Assembly (NCBI GenBank): GCA_964436825.1
Contig: CAYTEO010000012.1
Span: forward strand, 1-56,527
Length of the DNA: 56,527 nt
Direction: 5' to 3'
Source: CAYTEO01 sp964436825
Lineage (GTDB): Bacteria > Krumholzibacteriota > Krumholzibacteriia > LZORAL124-64-63
Shown here: positions 6,814 through 16,544 of the stretch, one piece after another
Layout: each line of letters begins with the position of its first letter
Position numbering within the stretch: the stretch's first letter is position 1
The notes under the pieces: model-generated
What the model saw: only the letters and a program-made list of their open reading frames with translations
Told to the model about the DNA's origin: nothing
Database searches by the model: none
Translations under genes and position numbers: made by a program

Positions 6814-8304
6814 ATGAGCCTGACGCACATCACCCGCACCCTGTACTTCCGGATCTCGGCCCTGTTCCTGGGACTGATGGCCGTCGTCTTCATCGGCTAC
6901 TACAAGTGGGTCGAGCACACCCTCTACCAGGTGGAGCTGGCACCCGGCGAGATCCAGTGGCTCAACGAGCAGCAGGACGCCGAGATCGACAGCCTGGCCC
7001 ACCTGGTGGCCGTCAACCGGCAGGACACGGCCTTCTTCCACGACCTCATGAACAGCTACGCCCGGCGGATCCAGGCCTTCACGGCGGAGGCGGCGATCAT
7101 CGACAGCACCGGCAGGCTCATCGCCTCGACCCACGCCGACAGCCTGGTGCGGGTCATCCGGTGGGTCAGCCCGACCCTGCTGGATTCCATGTCCCGGCCG
7201 GGCTGGGACTTCAGCAGCTACCCCGATCCCTACGACATCGACTCCTACGCCAACCGGATCGTCTCGGTGGCCGCCGTGCGCGCCGACAGCGACACGACGT
7301 CCCCGCCCCTGGGCTGGGTCGTGGCCAGCTTCCAGCCCATCGACGCGGACATGCAGGTTCTCGACTCGGAACAGCGGATCCGCCTGCTGCGCGGCGCCAT
7401 CGCCATGCTGCTGGTGGCCATCGTGGGCGGTCTGATCATCCTGGCCTGGGTCAGCCGGCGGGTCCAGGCCCTCAACGAGGCCATGCTCGCCTTCAGCGGC
7501 GGCGACTTCACCAGGCGGGCCCATACGGGCTCGCAGGACGAGATCGGCGAGCTGGCCCTCTCCTTCAACGCCATGGCAGACCGGCTCACCGAGACGATCG
7601 AACAGCTCCGCGAGGCCGAGCGGCAGCGTCGCCAGCTGGTGGCCAACATCTCCCACGACCTGCGCACCCCCCTCGCCGGTCTGCGCGGCCACCTGGAGCG
7701 GCTGCTGTCCGAGCACCGTGACGACACGGATCGGCACCGGGACGAAGAGCTGAAGGCCATGACCGTCAACCTGGACGGCCTGGAGGAGCTCATCGACCGC
7801 CTGTTCGAGCTGAGCCAGCTGGACAGTCCCCTGACGGCCGACCGCGAGGAGACCTTCCCCCTGCCGGAACTGGCCCGGCACGTCCTGACCCGCTGCCAGG
7901 AGCTGGCGCGGCGGCGAGGGGTGAACCTGTCGCTGACGACGGTCGGCGATCTCCCCCTGATCCACGCCGACCCCCTGCGGGTCGGGCAGGTCCTGCAGAA
8001 CCTGGTGGAGAACGGGATCAAGTTCAACCGCGAGGGCGGATCGGTGACGGTCCTGCTGGAGACGTGCGACGACGGCGTGCGGGTCACCGTCAGCGACACC
8101 GGGACCGGGATCCCGGCCGAGGACCTGCCCCACATCTTCGAGCGGTTCTACACGGGGGACCACAGCCGCAGCGGCCGCAGCGCCGGTCTCGGCCTGGCCA
8201 TCGTCCAGCGCAGCCTCGAGCGGATGGGCCGCTCGATCAGCGTCGAATCGGAGCCGGGGGCCGGCAGCACCTTCCGGTTCTCGCTGCCGACGGGCGAGGG
8301 CTAG
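6814..8304 (+). CDS. HAMP-domain sensor histidine kinase, partner of the PhoB-like regulator
   Basis: 496 residues, ATG at 6814 two bases after the regulator's stop. There are two membrane helices (about 11-30 and 190-212) around a ~160-residue extracytoplasmic sensor region, then HAMP (about 213-265), the dimerisation domain with phosphoacceptor H281 in ANISHDLRTPLAGLRGHL, and the HATPase domain with N box NLVENGIKFN, G1 DTGTGIPAEDLP and G2 GLGLAIV. E. coli PhoR has a PAS domain and only a short periplasmic part. This kinase has a large periplasmic domain and no evident PAS, so it may sense an extracellular signal directly. Its stop codon overlaps that of the convergent symporter gene (CTAG at 8301-8304). 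Confidence 0.93.
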   Translation: MSLTHITRTLYFRISALFLGLMAVVFIGYYKWVEHTLYQVELAPGEIQWLNEQQDAEIDSLAHLVAVNRQDTAFFHDLMNSYARRIQAFTAEAAIIDSTGRLIASTHADSLVRVIRWVSPTLLDSMSRPGWDFSSYPDPYDIDSYANRIVSVAAVRADSDTTSPPLGWVVASFQPIDADMQVLDSEQRIRLLRGAIAMLLVAIVGGLIILAWVSRRVQALNEAMLAFSGGDFTRRAHTGSQDEIGELALSFNAMADRLTETIEQLREAERQRRQLVANISHDLRTPLAGLRGHLERLLSEHRDDTDRHRDEELKAMTVNLDGLEELIDRLFELSQLDSPLTADREETFPLPELARHVLTRCQELARRRGVNLSLTTVGDLPLIHADPLRVGQVLQNLVENGIKFNREGGSVTVLLETCDDGVRVTVSDTGTGIPAEDLPHIFERFYTGDHSRSGRSAGLGLAIVQRSLERMGRSISVESEPGAGSTFRFSLPTGEG

Positions 8305-10127
8305 CCCGACCGGGCGTCCCGGGCCGGAGGGGACGCCCCGCCGGTCCGGTCGCCGTGCTCGGCCCGCAGCCCCCGCCAGACGGCACCTCCGGCCAGCAGC
8401 GCCGCCAGCAGCAGCCCGACGCCCGTCGCCGGCGCTCCCAGCAGCAGCTTCCCGATGCCGAAGGTCAGCCCGTAGACCATGACGACCCCGGCGGCCCACA
8501 GTCCCAGCGTCCGGCGGGACAACCCGTCGCAGACGATGCCGGGACAGCGCCGGGCCACCGGCCCCCAGGCGCCGCCGGGCCGCACGTGGCTGTAGAAGGC
8601 GTCCAGCCGCTCCGGGGCCACCGGCCGGGTCCGCAGGGTGACGACCAGCCAGGCGACGATCGTCACCGGCACCAGCAGCAGCGCCTTGTGGTGGGTCTCC
8701 AGGACCACGCCGCCCACCCGCAGCGGCGTGGAGAACAGACGGTAGGCGGAGCCGCTCTGCACGGCGGCGGCGACCTCGAAGCCGGTCGCCACCAGCACCG
8801 ACGAGGCCAGCGCCGTGATCTCGCTCCAGGCGTTGATCCGCCACCAGAACCACCTGAGGATCAGCACCGGCCCGATGCCGGCCCCCATGGCCCAGACGAA
8901 CAGCCACGCCTTGCCGATGGACGTCAGCGAGAGGGCGACCACGACCGCCAGCACCATCATGACCGCCACGCACGCCTTGGCCACCAGGACCGTCTCCCGC
9001 GGACCCGCCCCGGGGCGCAGGAAGCGCAGGTAGAGGTCGTGGACCAGGTAGCTGGCGCCCCAGTTCAGGTGGGTGTCGATGGTCGACATGAAGGCCGCGA
9101 AGAAGGAGACCAGCAGCACCCCCAGCAGGCCCGGCCCCAGGACCATCTTCATGACCAGGGGATAGGCGGCCTCCTCCCCCATTCCCGCGGGAGCCTGCGG
9201 GACCAGCAGCAGCGAGGCCAGGGCCACCATGATCCATGGCCAGTAGCGCAGGGCGTTGTTGGCGACGACGAACCAGAGGGTGGCGCCGCGGGCGTGACGC
9301 TCGTCGCGGGCCGCGGCCATGCGCTGGATGAGGTAGCCGCCGCCGTCGCTGTTGTGGCTGGCCCACCACATGACCGTGACGAAGACCAGGAACTTGAAGA
9401 AGTCCGATCCGAGGTCCAGGCCGCCGCCGGGGACCAGGGCCGTCGTGTGCGGGTGGAACGCCGGTGCCTCCGGCAGGCGTCGCAGCAGCTCGCCCAGGCC
9501 GCCGACACGCCCGACGGCGGCGATCGCCAGGGCGATCGAGCCGACCATGGCCAGCACGAACTGCAGCACGTCGGTCACCACCACGCCCCAGAACCCCGAC
9601 AGCAGGGCATAGCTCAGGGCCAGGGCCGCACCGGCGACGATGGCCGTCTCCCGCGGGACCTGCAGGACAGCCTCGGCCACCGTGCCGATCCCCAGCAGGA
9701 CCCAGCCCATGACGATGAAGTTGTAGAGGACGGCGAAGTAGGCCGCCTTGAAGGCCCGCAGCGCGGCGGCCGGTCGGCCGCTGTAGCGCATCTCGATCAG
9801 CTCGTTGTCGGTGACCACGCCTGCCCGGCGCCAGAAGCGGGAGAAGAGGAAGACGGCCAGCATCTGGCCCAGGACGTAGTGCCAGCCGAACCAGTTGTAC
9901 CAGATGCCGTCGTGCCGGATGAAACCGGTGACGGCCAGCGGCGTGTCGGCGGCGAAGGTCGTGGCGACCATGCTGGTGCCCAGGACCCACCACGGCAGGG
10001 AGCGGCCCGCCAGGAAGTAGTCGGCCTCGCTGCGGGAGGCGCGCTTGCGGAACCACAGTCCCACGCCGACGGTGACCACCACGTAGGCGGCCACCACGAG
10101 CCAGTCGAGCAGGTGGAGTCGGGTCAC
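8301..10127 (-). CDS. Sodium:solute symporter family (SSS) transporter
   Basis: 608 residues with about 13 to 14 predicted membrane helices, starting at the helix LHLLDWLVVAAYVVVTVGVG. SSS features include SEADYFLAGRSLPWWVLGTSM, then ATTFAADTPLAVTG near residues 33-65, which resembles the sodium-site region of the family, and the central FAAFMSTIDTHLNWGASYLVHD. It belongs to the uncharacterised SSS branch often labelled Na+:solute symporter; substrate unknown. The start is GTG at 10127, overlapping the TGA of the upstream methyltransferase gene (GTGA), which implies translational coupling. Confidence 0.88.
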   Translation of the reverse strand: MTRLHLLDWLVVAAYVVVTVGVGLWFRKRASRSEADYFLAGRSLPWWVLGTSMVATTFAADTPLAVTGFIRHDGIWYNWFGWHYVLGQMLAVFLFSRFWRRAGVVTDNELIEMRYSGRPAAALRAFKAAYFAVLYNFIVMGWVLLGIGTVAEAVLQVPRETAIVAGAALALSYALLSGFWGVVVTDVLQFVLAMVGSIALAIAAVGRVGGLGELLRRLPEAPAFHPHTTALVPGGGLDLGSDFFKFLVFVTVMWWASHNSDGGGYLIQRMAAARDERHARGATLWFVVANNALRYWPWIMVALASLLLVPQAPAGMGEEAAYPLVMKMVLGPGLLGVLLVSFFAAFMSTIDTHLNWGASYLVHDLYLRFLRPGAGPRETVLVAKACVAVMMVLAVVVALSLTSIGKAWLFVWAMGAGIGPVLILRWFWWRINAWSEITALASSVLVATGFEVAAAVQSGSAYRLFSTPLRVGGVVLETHHKALLLVPVTIVAWLVVTLRTRPVAPERLDAFYSHVRPGGAWGPVARRCPGIVCDGLSRRTLGLWAAGVVMVYGLTFGIGKLLLGAPATGVGLLLAALLAGGAVWRGLRAEHGDRTGGASPPARDARSG

Positions 10128-11401
10128 GGCGGCGTCCCTTCCGCGGCGGGTGCGGTCTCCTGCGGGGACTCGGCCAGGTGCACCGTGTGCCCCCGCCCGT
10201 CCCGGTGGATCAGCACCACGATCTCACGCCCCCCCCGCAGGCGCAACCGCCGGACGATCTCCTCCGGTGCCAGGGGGAAGCCGCGCTTCTTGACGACGAC
10301 CCGCCCGGCGCCGAGCGCGTCCAGCTCCCGTTGCAGCCGCGCCAGGGACCACGGAAAGCCGGCCAGCCGCCGCCACCAGCGCAGCCACGGCCGGCCCACC
10401 GGCCGCTCGGCGGTCAGGTAGGCGATGCGGGGCGCCAGCAGCGCCAGGCCGTGCTCGCGGGCGAAGGCGTTCAGCAGCCCGCTGCGCAGCAGCGCGCCGT
10501 CGGGCTCGGCCAGCCAGTCGCCGGGCACCGGGGCCACCGGCGGCGGCGGGGCGGCGGGATCACCCCGGTAGACGTGGGCTTCCGCGCCGTCGAGATCCCC
10601 GACGAGGACGGTCGCCGTCCGGTCGGCCTGCCGGCACTCTCCGCCCCACAGGACCGCCTCGCGCACGCCGCCGTTCCAGGAGACGACCTCCACCTCGTAG
10701 TCGCCAGGCGAGAGACCGGCCAGGACGGCCCCCGGCGCGGTCAACGAGGCGTCGTCCAGGGGCAGGCCCGGTCCCCACTTGACGGCCCAGCCGGCAACCC
10801 GGTCCAGCCAGGGACGCAGTTCCGACGGCGAGGGTTCGAAGGCCGCGGGATCGAAGCGACGGCGGGAACCGGTCGGGCCGCGGCCGGGATCGCGGCGGGC
10901 GGGATCGACGAACAGGGCGTCGACGCCGGCGGGGGCGTCGTGGGGAAACAGGCCGCGGCGGACCTCGCCCCGGCCGCCGACGGCCCGGAGGTTCGCCTCC
11001 GCCAGGGCCGCCGCCACCGGATCCCGCTCCAGACCGACGACCTCGGCGCCGGCCAGCGCCAGACGGGTCAGGTCCCCTCCCGCCCCGCAGCCGGCGTCCA
11101 GGACCCGGCCCAGCGGCGCCAGCCGCGCGGCCCGGTGCGTCGCAACCGGGTGGGCCGTGGCCTGTTCCAGCAGCTCGGGCGTGAGCAGGAGCCGGTCGGC
11201 ATCGGGAAACTTGCGGGCGGCGCGGCGGCGTGCCTCGGCCAGGCGCAGGGCGAGCCGGACGGCCTCGGCGGGGTGGTCACGACGGAGGCGGTCCTGCAGT
11301 CCCGGTGTGGCGGCCGTTTCCGGCGGCAGACCCGCCAGGACGTCGACCAGCGCGACGGCGCGGGCGAGCATACCTTCCACGGCTTCCGCTTCCTCCGCCA
11401 C
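10124..11401 (-). CDS. THUMP-like domain class I SAM-dependent methyltransferase
   Basis: 425 residues from GTG 11401; an in-frame ATG at 11371 is an alternative. A helical N-terminus precedes a Rossmann SAM-binding domain with motif I VLDAGCGAGGD (residues 100-110), the acidic motif II VVGLERD, and VDALFVDPARRDPGR, a DPAR motif in place of the usual DPPY. The last ~80 residues (VVVKKRGFPLAPEEIVRRLRLRG) form the THUMP-like domain associated with RNA modification. The substrate is unknown; a structured RNA is likely. Its own promoter is at 11446-11474, divergent from the hydrogenase promoter. Confidence 0.85.
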   Translation of the reverse strand: MAEEAEAVEGMLARAVALVDVLAGLPPETAATPGLQDRLRRDHPAEAVRLALRLAEARRRAARKFPDADRLLLTPELLEQATAHPVATHRAARLAPLGRVLDAGCGAGGDLTRLALAGAEVVGLERDPVAAALAEANLRAVGGRGEVRRGLFPHDAPAGVDALFVDPARRDPGRGPTGSRRRFDPAAFEPSPSELRPWLDRVAGWAVKWGPGLPLDDASLTAPGAVLAGLSPGDYEVEVVSWNGGVREAVLWGGECRQADRTATVLVGDLDGAEAHVYRGDPAAPPPPVAPVPGDWLAEPDGALLRSGLLNAFAREHGLALLAPRIAYLTAERPVGRPWLRWWRRLAGFPWSLARLQRELDALGAGRVVVKKRGFPLAPEEIVRRLRLRGGREIVVLIHRDGRGHTVHLAESPQETAPAAEGTPP

Positions 11402-11445
11402 GCGCGCCCTCCCTGGCCGATTCTCCGGGTCTGCCTTCCACCGGA

Positions 11446-11474
11446 TTCATAGTCGAGGGACCTCCCGGGGTCAA
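11446..11474 (-). promoter_or_regulatory. Promoter of the THUMP-like methyltransferase and symporter genes
   Basis: On the minus strand TTGACC (11469-11474) and TATGAA (11446-11451) are separated by 17 bp, a near-consensus sigma-70 promoter. Predicted start of transcription is near 11439. Confidence 0.65.
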
Positions 11475-11528
11475 TGTCCCCCTCCAGGGCCCATGTCGAC
11501 AAAGTCTATGACTATTGTAGGAAAGGTA

Positions 11529-11558
11529 TTGACAGCGACAGGCCACCTACGTTAAACT
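11529..11558 (+). promoter_or_regulatory. Promoter of the hydrogenase operon
   Basis: A consensus -35 TTGACA (11529-11534) is followed after 17-18 bp by TTAAAC/TAAACT (11552-11558). The surrounding ~80 bp is much more AT-rich than anything nearby. The leader would be about 45 nt before the ATG at 11610, which has AGGAGGT as its ribosome binding site. Confidence 0.65.
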
Positions 11559-11609
11559 AATGACGTCTTCTGGTTATTATTTCACAGGTTGCTATCCAGG
11601 AGGTCTGCC

Positions 11610-12734
11610 ATGCCCCCCCCGCTCCCACCCGGCGCTGCCCGTGCCCGTGATCCCGCCCTGCTGGACCGGCGCGAGTTCATCAAGATCGCCCTGACCGCCG
11701 CCGCCGCGGTCGGGCTCTCGGCCACGACCGGCTGGCGGATCGCCCAGGCCGTCGTCGCCAACAGGCTGCGACCATCGGTCATCTGGCTTCATCTCCAGGA
11801 ATGCACCGGTTGCACGGAATCGCTCCTGCGCACCTCCCATCCCGGCATCGCGCGCCTGATCCTCGAGCTCATCTCCCTGGACTACCACGAAACACTGCTC
11901 GCCGCCGCCGGCCAACAGGCAGAGGAGGCGCTGCGCGAGGCGATGACGATCAACAGCGGCAAATACGTCCTGGTCGTCGAGGGGGCGGTCCCGACACGTG
12001 ACGGCGGCATCGCCTGCCAGATCGGCGGCAGGACGGCACGGGAGATCCTTGCCGAGGTCGCCGCCGAGGCCGGCGTCATCATCGCCATCGGATCGTGTGC
12101 CTCGTTCGGCGGCCTCCCGGCGGCCGACCCCAACCCCACCGGGGCCAAGGGCGTCCCGGAGCTGCTTCTCGACCGGACCGTCATCACCATCCCCGGCTGC
12201 CCGCCCAACCCCTACAACTTCCTGGGCACGGTCCTGGAGTTCGTCATCATGGGCCAGCTGCCGGAGCTGGACGAGAAGAACCGGCCACGCTTCGCCTACG
12301 GATGCACGATCCACGAGCACTGTCCCCGTCGGCCCCACTTCGATGCCGGCCGGTTCGCCGAGCGCTACGGCGACGCGACCCACCGTCGGGGCGGTTGCCT
12401 CTACAAGCTGGGCTGCAAGGGCCCCCGCACCCACGCCAACTGCTCGACCATCCACTTCGGGGAGACGAACGCCTGGCCCATCGGGATCGGCCATCCCTGC
12501 ATCGGCTGCACGGAGCAGGAGCTGTTGTGGCGCACATCGGTGGTCGAGACCGTCGAGATCGAGCAGCCCACACCGCCGGCCCCCTACCCGCCGGTCCACG
12601 CCGAGCACGGGCGGGTGAGCCCCCTGGCCACCGGCCTGGCCGGTCTGGCCGCCGGCGCCCTGGCCGGGGCGGGCCTGGCCCTCTCGCGCCGCCTCGACCG
12701 CGAGGCCTCCGACCGGGAGAACGAGGAGGCATGA
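11610..12734 (+). CDS. hybO: [NiFe]-hydrogenase small subunit, Tat-exported and membrane-anchored
   Basis: 374 residues. A twin-arginine signal DRREFIK plus hydrophobic core lies at about residues 20-50. The iron-sulfur ligands are visible: ECTGCTES (proximal cluster), GSCASFGG, IPGCPPNP, then H..C in IHEHC, CLYKLGCKGP, NCSTIHF and the C-terminal HPCIGCTEQ for the medial and distal clusters. A C-terminal hydrophobic helix (about 335-360) would anchor the enzyme facing the periplasm. ATG 11610 is preferred over an upstream ATG because AGGAGGT precedes it. It is the first gene of a hybOABCD-type operon oxidising H2 into the quinone pool. Confidence 0.95.
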   Translation: MPPPLPPGAARARDPALLDRREFIKIALTAAAAVGLSATTGWRIAQAVVANRLRPSVIWLHLQECTGCTESLLRTSHPGIARLILELISLDYHETLLAAAGQQAEEALREAMTINSGKYVLVVEGAVPTRDGGIACQIGGRTAREILAEVAAEAGVIIAIGSCASFGGLPAADPNPTGAKGVPELLLDRTVITIPGCPPNPYNFLGTVLEFVIMGQLPELDEKNRPRFAYGCTIHEHCPRRPHFDAGRFAERYGDATHRRGGCLYKLGCKGPRTHANCSTIHFGETNAWPIGIGHPCIGCTEQELLWRTSVVETVEIEQPTPPAPYPPVHAEHGRVSPLATGLAGLAAGALAGAGLALSRRLDREASDRENEEA

Positions 12735-12735
12735 G

Positions 12736-13632
12736 ATGTCCATCGATCGTCGTCGGTTCCTCAAGACAATCGCCGCAGGAGCGGTCGGGCTGGCCGTGCC
12801 CGGCACGGCCACCACCAGCGAGGCGACGCGCAGTCCGCCGCCGGACACGCTCGCCATGCTCTACGACAGCACGCGCTGCATCGGCTGCCGTGCCTGCATG
12901 GCCGCCTGTCGCCGGGCCAACGGGTTGCCCCCCGAGACGGTCCACATCGGCGGAGCCGCCTACGACGCCCCCACGGATCTCTCCTCGCGCACCAAGACCA
13001 TCATCAAGCTCTACGACACCGGCACACGCCGCGGCTTCGTCAAGCGCCAGTGCATGCACTGCCTGAAACCGGCCTGCGTCTCGGTCTGCATGCTCGGCGC
13101 GCTGCACAAGAGCGAGGGCGGGATCGTGGCCTACGACAAGGATCGCTGCATCGGCTGCCGCTACTGCCAGGTGGCCTGCCCCTTCGACGTCCCCCGCTTC
13201 GAGTGGGACGACCCGACGCCCCTGATCGTCAAGTGCGAGTTCTGCCGCCAGCGCCGGGACGGCCACCGGCAACCGGCCTGCTGCGAGGTCTGTCCCCGGC
13301 AGGCGATCGTCACCGGCCGGCGCGACGAGCTGCTGGCCGAGGCCCGCGACCGTCTGCGCCGCCATCCCGAACGCTACAACCCGGACATCCTGGGGGACAC
13401 GGAGATCGGCGGGACGCAGGTCCTCTACCTGGCACCGCGCGGCGTGACGTTCCGGGAGATGGGCTTCCCCGAGCTGGACGACGACCCCGTCCCCGCGCTG
13501 TCCGAGACGATCCAGCACGGGATCTACCGCGGCTTCATCTCACCGGTCGTGCTCTATGTCACCCTGGGAGCCGTTCTCTGGCGTCACCGGCGGCGGGGAA
13601 ACGCCGACACCGAGGAGGGTGACGATGCATGA
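12736..13632 (+). CDS. hybA: Hydrogenase ferredoxin-type subunit HybA, four [4Fe-4S] clusters
   Basis: 298 residues. A twin-arginine signal DRRRFLK begins at residue 4. Cysteine groups CIGCRACMAAC, CMHCLKPACVSVC, CIGCRYCQVAC and CEFC...CCEVC supply ligands for four [4Fe-4S] clusters, as in HybA/DmsB-type proteins. A single C-terminal membrane helix (about 267-283) tethers it. It would pass electrons from the small subunit to the quinone-reactive HybB. It starts one base after hybO and overlaps hybB by 8 bp. Confidence 0.94.
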   Translation: MSIDRRRFLKTIAAGAVGLAVPGTATTSEATRSPPPDTLAMLYDSTRCIGCRACMAACRRANGLPPETVHIGGAAYDAPTDLSSRTKTIIKLYDTGTRRGFVKRQCMHCLKPACVSVCMLGALHKSEGGIVAYDKDRCIGCRYCQVACPFDVPRFEWDDPTPLIVKCEFCRQRRDGHRQPACCEVCPRQAIVTGRRDELLAEARDRLRRHPERYNPDILGDTEIGGTQVLYLAPRGVTFREMGFPELDDDPVPALSETIQHGIYRGFISPVVLYVTLGAVLWRHRRRGNADTEEGDDA

Positions 13633-14842
13633 GATGGCACGTCCGGTAGGCGGCAAGATCGTCACCCGCAGCACCCGCTGGTTGCTGGTGCTGGCGGGCG
13701 TGGGCGCCCTGCTCCTGGTGTGGCGCTTCCTGGCCGGCCTGGGAGCGACCACGGGCCTCAACGACGGCTATCCCTGGGGAATCTGGATCGCCTGGGACGT
13801 CGTCGTGGGCACGGCCCTGGCCTGCGGCGGCTACGCCGTGGCGCTGCTCTGCTACGTCCTGAACCGGGGCCACTACCATCCGCTGGTCCGCTCGGCCATC
13901 CTGACCAGTGCCCTCGGGTACTCGATGGCCGGGATCTCCATCGTCGTCGACGTGGGCCGCTACTGGAACCTGTGGAAGGTCGTCCTCTTCCCCGGGAAGT
14001 GGAACCTGAACTCGGTCCTGCTGGAGGTGGCGCTCTGCGTCATGGCCTACGTCGTCGTGCTGTGGATCGAGCTGTCGCCGACCTTCCTGGAACGGTGGCG
14101 CGACGGTGCCCCCGGCTTCCGCCAGCGCCTGGCGGCCGCCCTGCTGCCGCGCCTGGAGCGGATCCTGATCTGGATCATCGCCCTGGGCCTGCTGCTGCCG
14201 ACGATGCACCAGTCCTCCCTGGGTTCGGTCATGCTGATCGCCCGCGGGAAACTCGACCCGGTCTGGCTCACGCCCTGGTTGCCGCTGCTGTTCCTGGTCT
14301 CCTGCATCACCATGGGCTACGCGGTGGTCATCCTGGAAGCGCTCCTCTCGGGCGCCCTGCTGCGACGTCCCCTGGAGACGCGCCTGCTGGGCGACCTGGC
14401 CTGGTCGGCAGCCGTCGTGACGGCCCTCTTCCTGTTGCTGCGGCTCGGCGACCTGGCCGTCCGGGGCCAGCTGCTGCGGGCGTTCCACAACGGGTGGCTG
14501 ACCCTGTTCTGGGTGCTGGAGCTGGGCGCCTTCGGCGGCGGCCTCGCCATGCTGCTGCAGCGGCGGCGGCGACGGCGCCCCGGTCACCTGCTGCGGATGG
14601 CCATGCTGATCCTGGTGGGCGGGATCCTCTACCGCCTCGACACCTACCTGGTCGCCTTCTCGCCCGGCCCCGGCTGGCACTACTTCCCGACGATCCCGGA
14701 GCAGCTGATCACCTGCGGGTTCATCGCGGTGGAGGTCCTGCTCTACATCGCCATGGTCCGGCGCTTCCCGATCCTGGCCGGAGTGCGACCCGTTTCCGCT
14801 CGTGCTGCCGGCAGCGGCGACCCCCCGGAGGGAGGAGATTGA
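13625..14842 (+). CDS. hybB: Hydrogenase integral membrane subunit HybB (NrfD/PsrC family)
   Basis: 405 residues from ATG 13625, which overlaps the hybA stop; a second in-frame ATG at 13634 is also possible. About ten membrane helices cover most of the protein, beginning STRWLLVLAGVGALLLVWRF. Segments such as LNDGYPWGIWIAWDVVVGTALACGG and MHQSSLGSVMLIARGKLDP match HybB closely. These proteins carry no haem and conduct electrons, probably with proton transfer, to menaquinone or ubiquinone. Placement between hybA and hybC is the same as in E. coli hydrogenase 2. Confidence 0.94.
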   Translation: MHEMARPVGGKIVTRSTRWLLVLAGVGALLLVWRFLAGLGATTGLNDGYPWGIWIAWDVVVGTALACGGYAVALLCYVLNRGHYHPLVRSAILTSALGYSMAGISIVVDVGRYWNLWKVVLFPGKWNLNSVLLEVALCVMAYVVVLWIELSPTFLERWRDGAPGFRQRLAAALLPRLERILIWIIALGLLLPTMHQSSLGSVMLIARGKLDPVWLTPWLPLLFLVSCITMGYAVVILEALLSGALLRRPLETRLLGDLAWSAAVVTALFLLLRLGDLAVRGQLLRAFHNGWLTLFWVLELGAFGGGLAMLLQRRRRRRPGHLLRMAMLILVGGILYRLDTYLVAFSPGPGWHYFPTIPEQLITCGFIAVEVLLYIAMVRRFPILAGVRPVSARAAGSGDPPEGGD

Positions 14843-14843
14843 G

Positions 14844-16544
14844 ATGGGTCAACGCATCGTCATCGATCCAATCACCCGCATCGAGGGACACCTGCGCATC
14901 GACATCGAGGTCGAAGGCGGCAAGGTGCGGCGGGCCTGGTCCTCGGGACAGATGTGGCGGGGGATCGAGAACATCCTCGTCGGCAGGGATCCGCGCGACG
15001 CCTGGCTGATCACCCAGCGCATCTGCGGCGTCTGCACGACGGTCCACGCCATCGCCTCGGTGCGCGCCGTGGAGAACGCCCTGGACCTGGAGGTCCCCCT
15101 CAACGCCCAGTACATCCGCAACCTGATGCTGGCCGCCCACGGCATGCACGACCACATCGTCCACTTCTACGCCCTGTCCGCCCTGGACTGGGTCGACGTG
15201 ACCTCGGCCCTGGACGCCGACCCGGCGGCGGCGGCCCGGCTGGCCGGGACGATCTCCGACTGGCCGGACAACGGCCGCGCGGAGTTCGCCGCCGTCCAGC
15301 GGCGGCTGCGCGAGTTCGTGGCCTCCGGCCAGCTCGGCATCTTCAACAAGGGCTACTGGGGGCACCCGGCCATGCGGCTGCCGCCCGAGGCGAACCTGCT
15401 GGCGGCGGCCCACTACCTGCAGGCCCTCGAGCACCAGCGCAAGCCCAACCAGGTGGTGGCGATCCTCGGGGGCAAGACGCCCAACATCCAGAACCTGGCC
15501 GTGGGCGGGGTGGCCAACGCCATCAACCTGGGCGAGCAGGCGACCCTGAACATGGAGAAGCTCTACCACGTGCGCTCGCTGCTGGAGGAGAGCGCCGCCT
15601 TCGTCCAGCAGGTCCTGCTGCCGGACGTCTGTGCCGTGGGCGCCCTCTACGCCGACTGGCTGCCCCACGGGAAAGGCGTCACCAACTACCTGGCCGTCCC
15701 CGACGCGCCCCTGGACACGACAGGGCGGACGTGCGCGCTGCCCGGCGGGACGATCCTGGACGGGGATCTGGCGGGGTGCCGCCCGTTCGCCGGTCTGGGC
15801 GACCCCCGCTTCCGTGGACAGGTCACCGAGTGCATCGCCCGCAGCTGGTACGACGGCGACTGGACCCGTCACCCGTACGAGGAGTCGACCGACCCCCGCT
15901 GTACCGACCACGACCCGGACGGGAGGTACTCGTGGCTGAAGGCGCCCCGCTTCGACGGACGGGTCATGCAGGTGGGGCCCCTGGCCCAGGTCCTGGTGGG
16001 CTATGCCACGGGCCACGAGCCGACGCGCCGCTGGACGGACCGGGCCCTCGAGCTGACGGGCCGGATCGCCGGGACGCGGCTCACGCCGGCAGTGCTGCAC
16101 TCGACGCTCGGCCGACACCTGGCCCGCGCCGTGCGTGCCTGCATCCTGAGCGAGCTGGCACTGGAGCAGTGGGACCTGCTGGTGGCAAACATCGCTTCCG
16201 GGGACACGGAGATCTGCAACGAGCCGGTCTTCCCCCGCGGCGAGATCCGCGGCTGCGGCTTCCACGAGGCGCCACGCGGGGCCCTCTCCCACTGGGTCAT
16301 CATCCGCGACGGGCGGATCGCCAACTACCAGGCCGTCGTCCCCTCCACCTGGAACCTGGGACCGCGGGACGAGCGGGACCGCCCGGGACCGGTGGAGGCG
16401 TCGCTGGTGGGCACCCCCATCGCCGACGCCGAACGGCCGCTGGAGGTGCTGCGGACCGTCCACTCGTTCGATCCGTGCATCGCCTGCGCCGCCCATGTCC
16501 TGGACACCACCGGCCGGGAGCTATCGTGGGTCCGGATCGTATGA
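14844..16544 (+). CDS. hybC: [NiFe]-hydrogenase large subunit
   Basis: 566 residues, ATG 14844 with GGAGGAG ahead of it. The N-terminal nickel motif is RICGVCTTVH and the C-terminal one is DPCIACAAH; before the former is the family signature DPITRIEGHLRIDIE. Cleavage after the final His would remove the 15-residue tail beginning VLDTTGR, the job of the protease encoded next. Length and ligands indicate an active catalytic subunit with a NiFe(CN)2CO centre, exported with the Tat-bearing small subunit. Its stop overlaps the protease start (ATGA). Confidence 0.96.
   Translation: MGQRIVIDPITRIEGHLRIDIEVEGGKVRRAWSSGQMWRGIENILVGRDPRDAWLITQRICGVCTTVHAIASVRAVENALDLEVPLNAQYIRNLMLAAHGMHDHIVHFYALSALDWVDVTSALDADPAAAARLAGTISDWPDNGRAEFAAVQRRLREFVASGQLGIFNKGYWGHPAMRLPPEANLLAAAHYLQALEHQRKPNQVVAILGGKTPNIQNLAVGGVANAINLGEQATLNMEKLYHVRSLLEESAAFVQQVLLPDVCAVGALYADWLPHGKGVTNYLAVPDAPLDTTGRTCALPGGTILDGDLAGCRPFAGLGDPRFRGQVTECIARSWYDGDWTRHPYEESTDPRCTDHDPDGRYSWLKAPRFDGRVMQVGPLAQVLVGYATGHEPTRRWTDRALELTGRIAGTRLTPAVLHSTLGRHLARAVRACILSELALEQWDLLVANIASGDTEICNEPVFPRGEIRGCGFHEAPRGALSHWVIIRDGRIANYQAVVPSTWNLGPRDERDRPGPVEASLVGTPIADAERPLEVLRTVHSFDPCIACAAHVLDTTGRELSWVRIV

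Noticed and set aside
7..11500. Many long plus/minus open frames rich in Arg, Pro, Gly and Ala overlapping recognised genes
   Set aside because: They are by-products of third-position GC bias; each overlaps a gene with clear family motifs in another frame.
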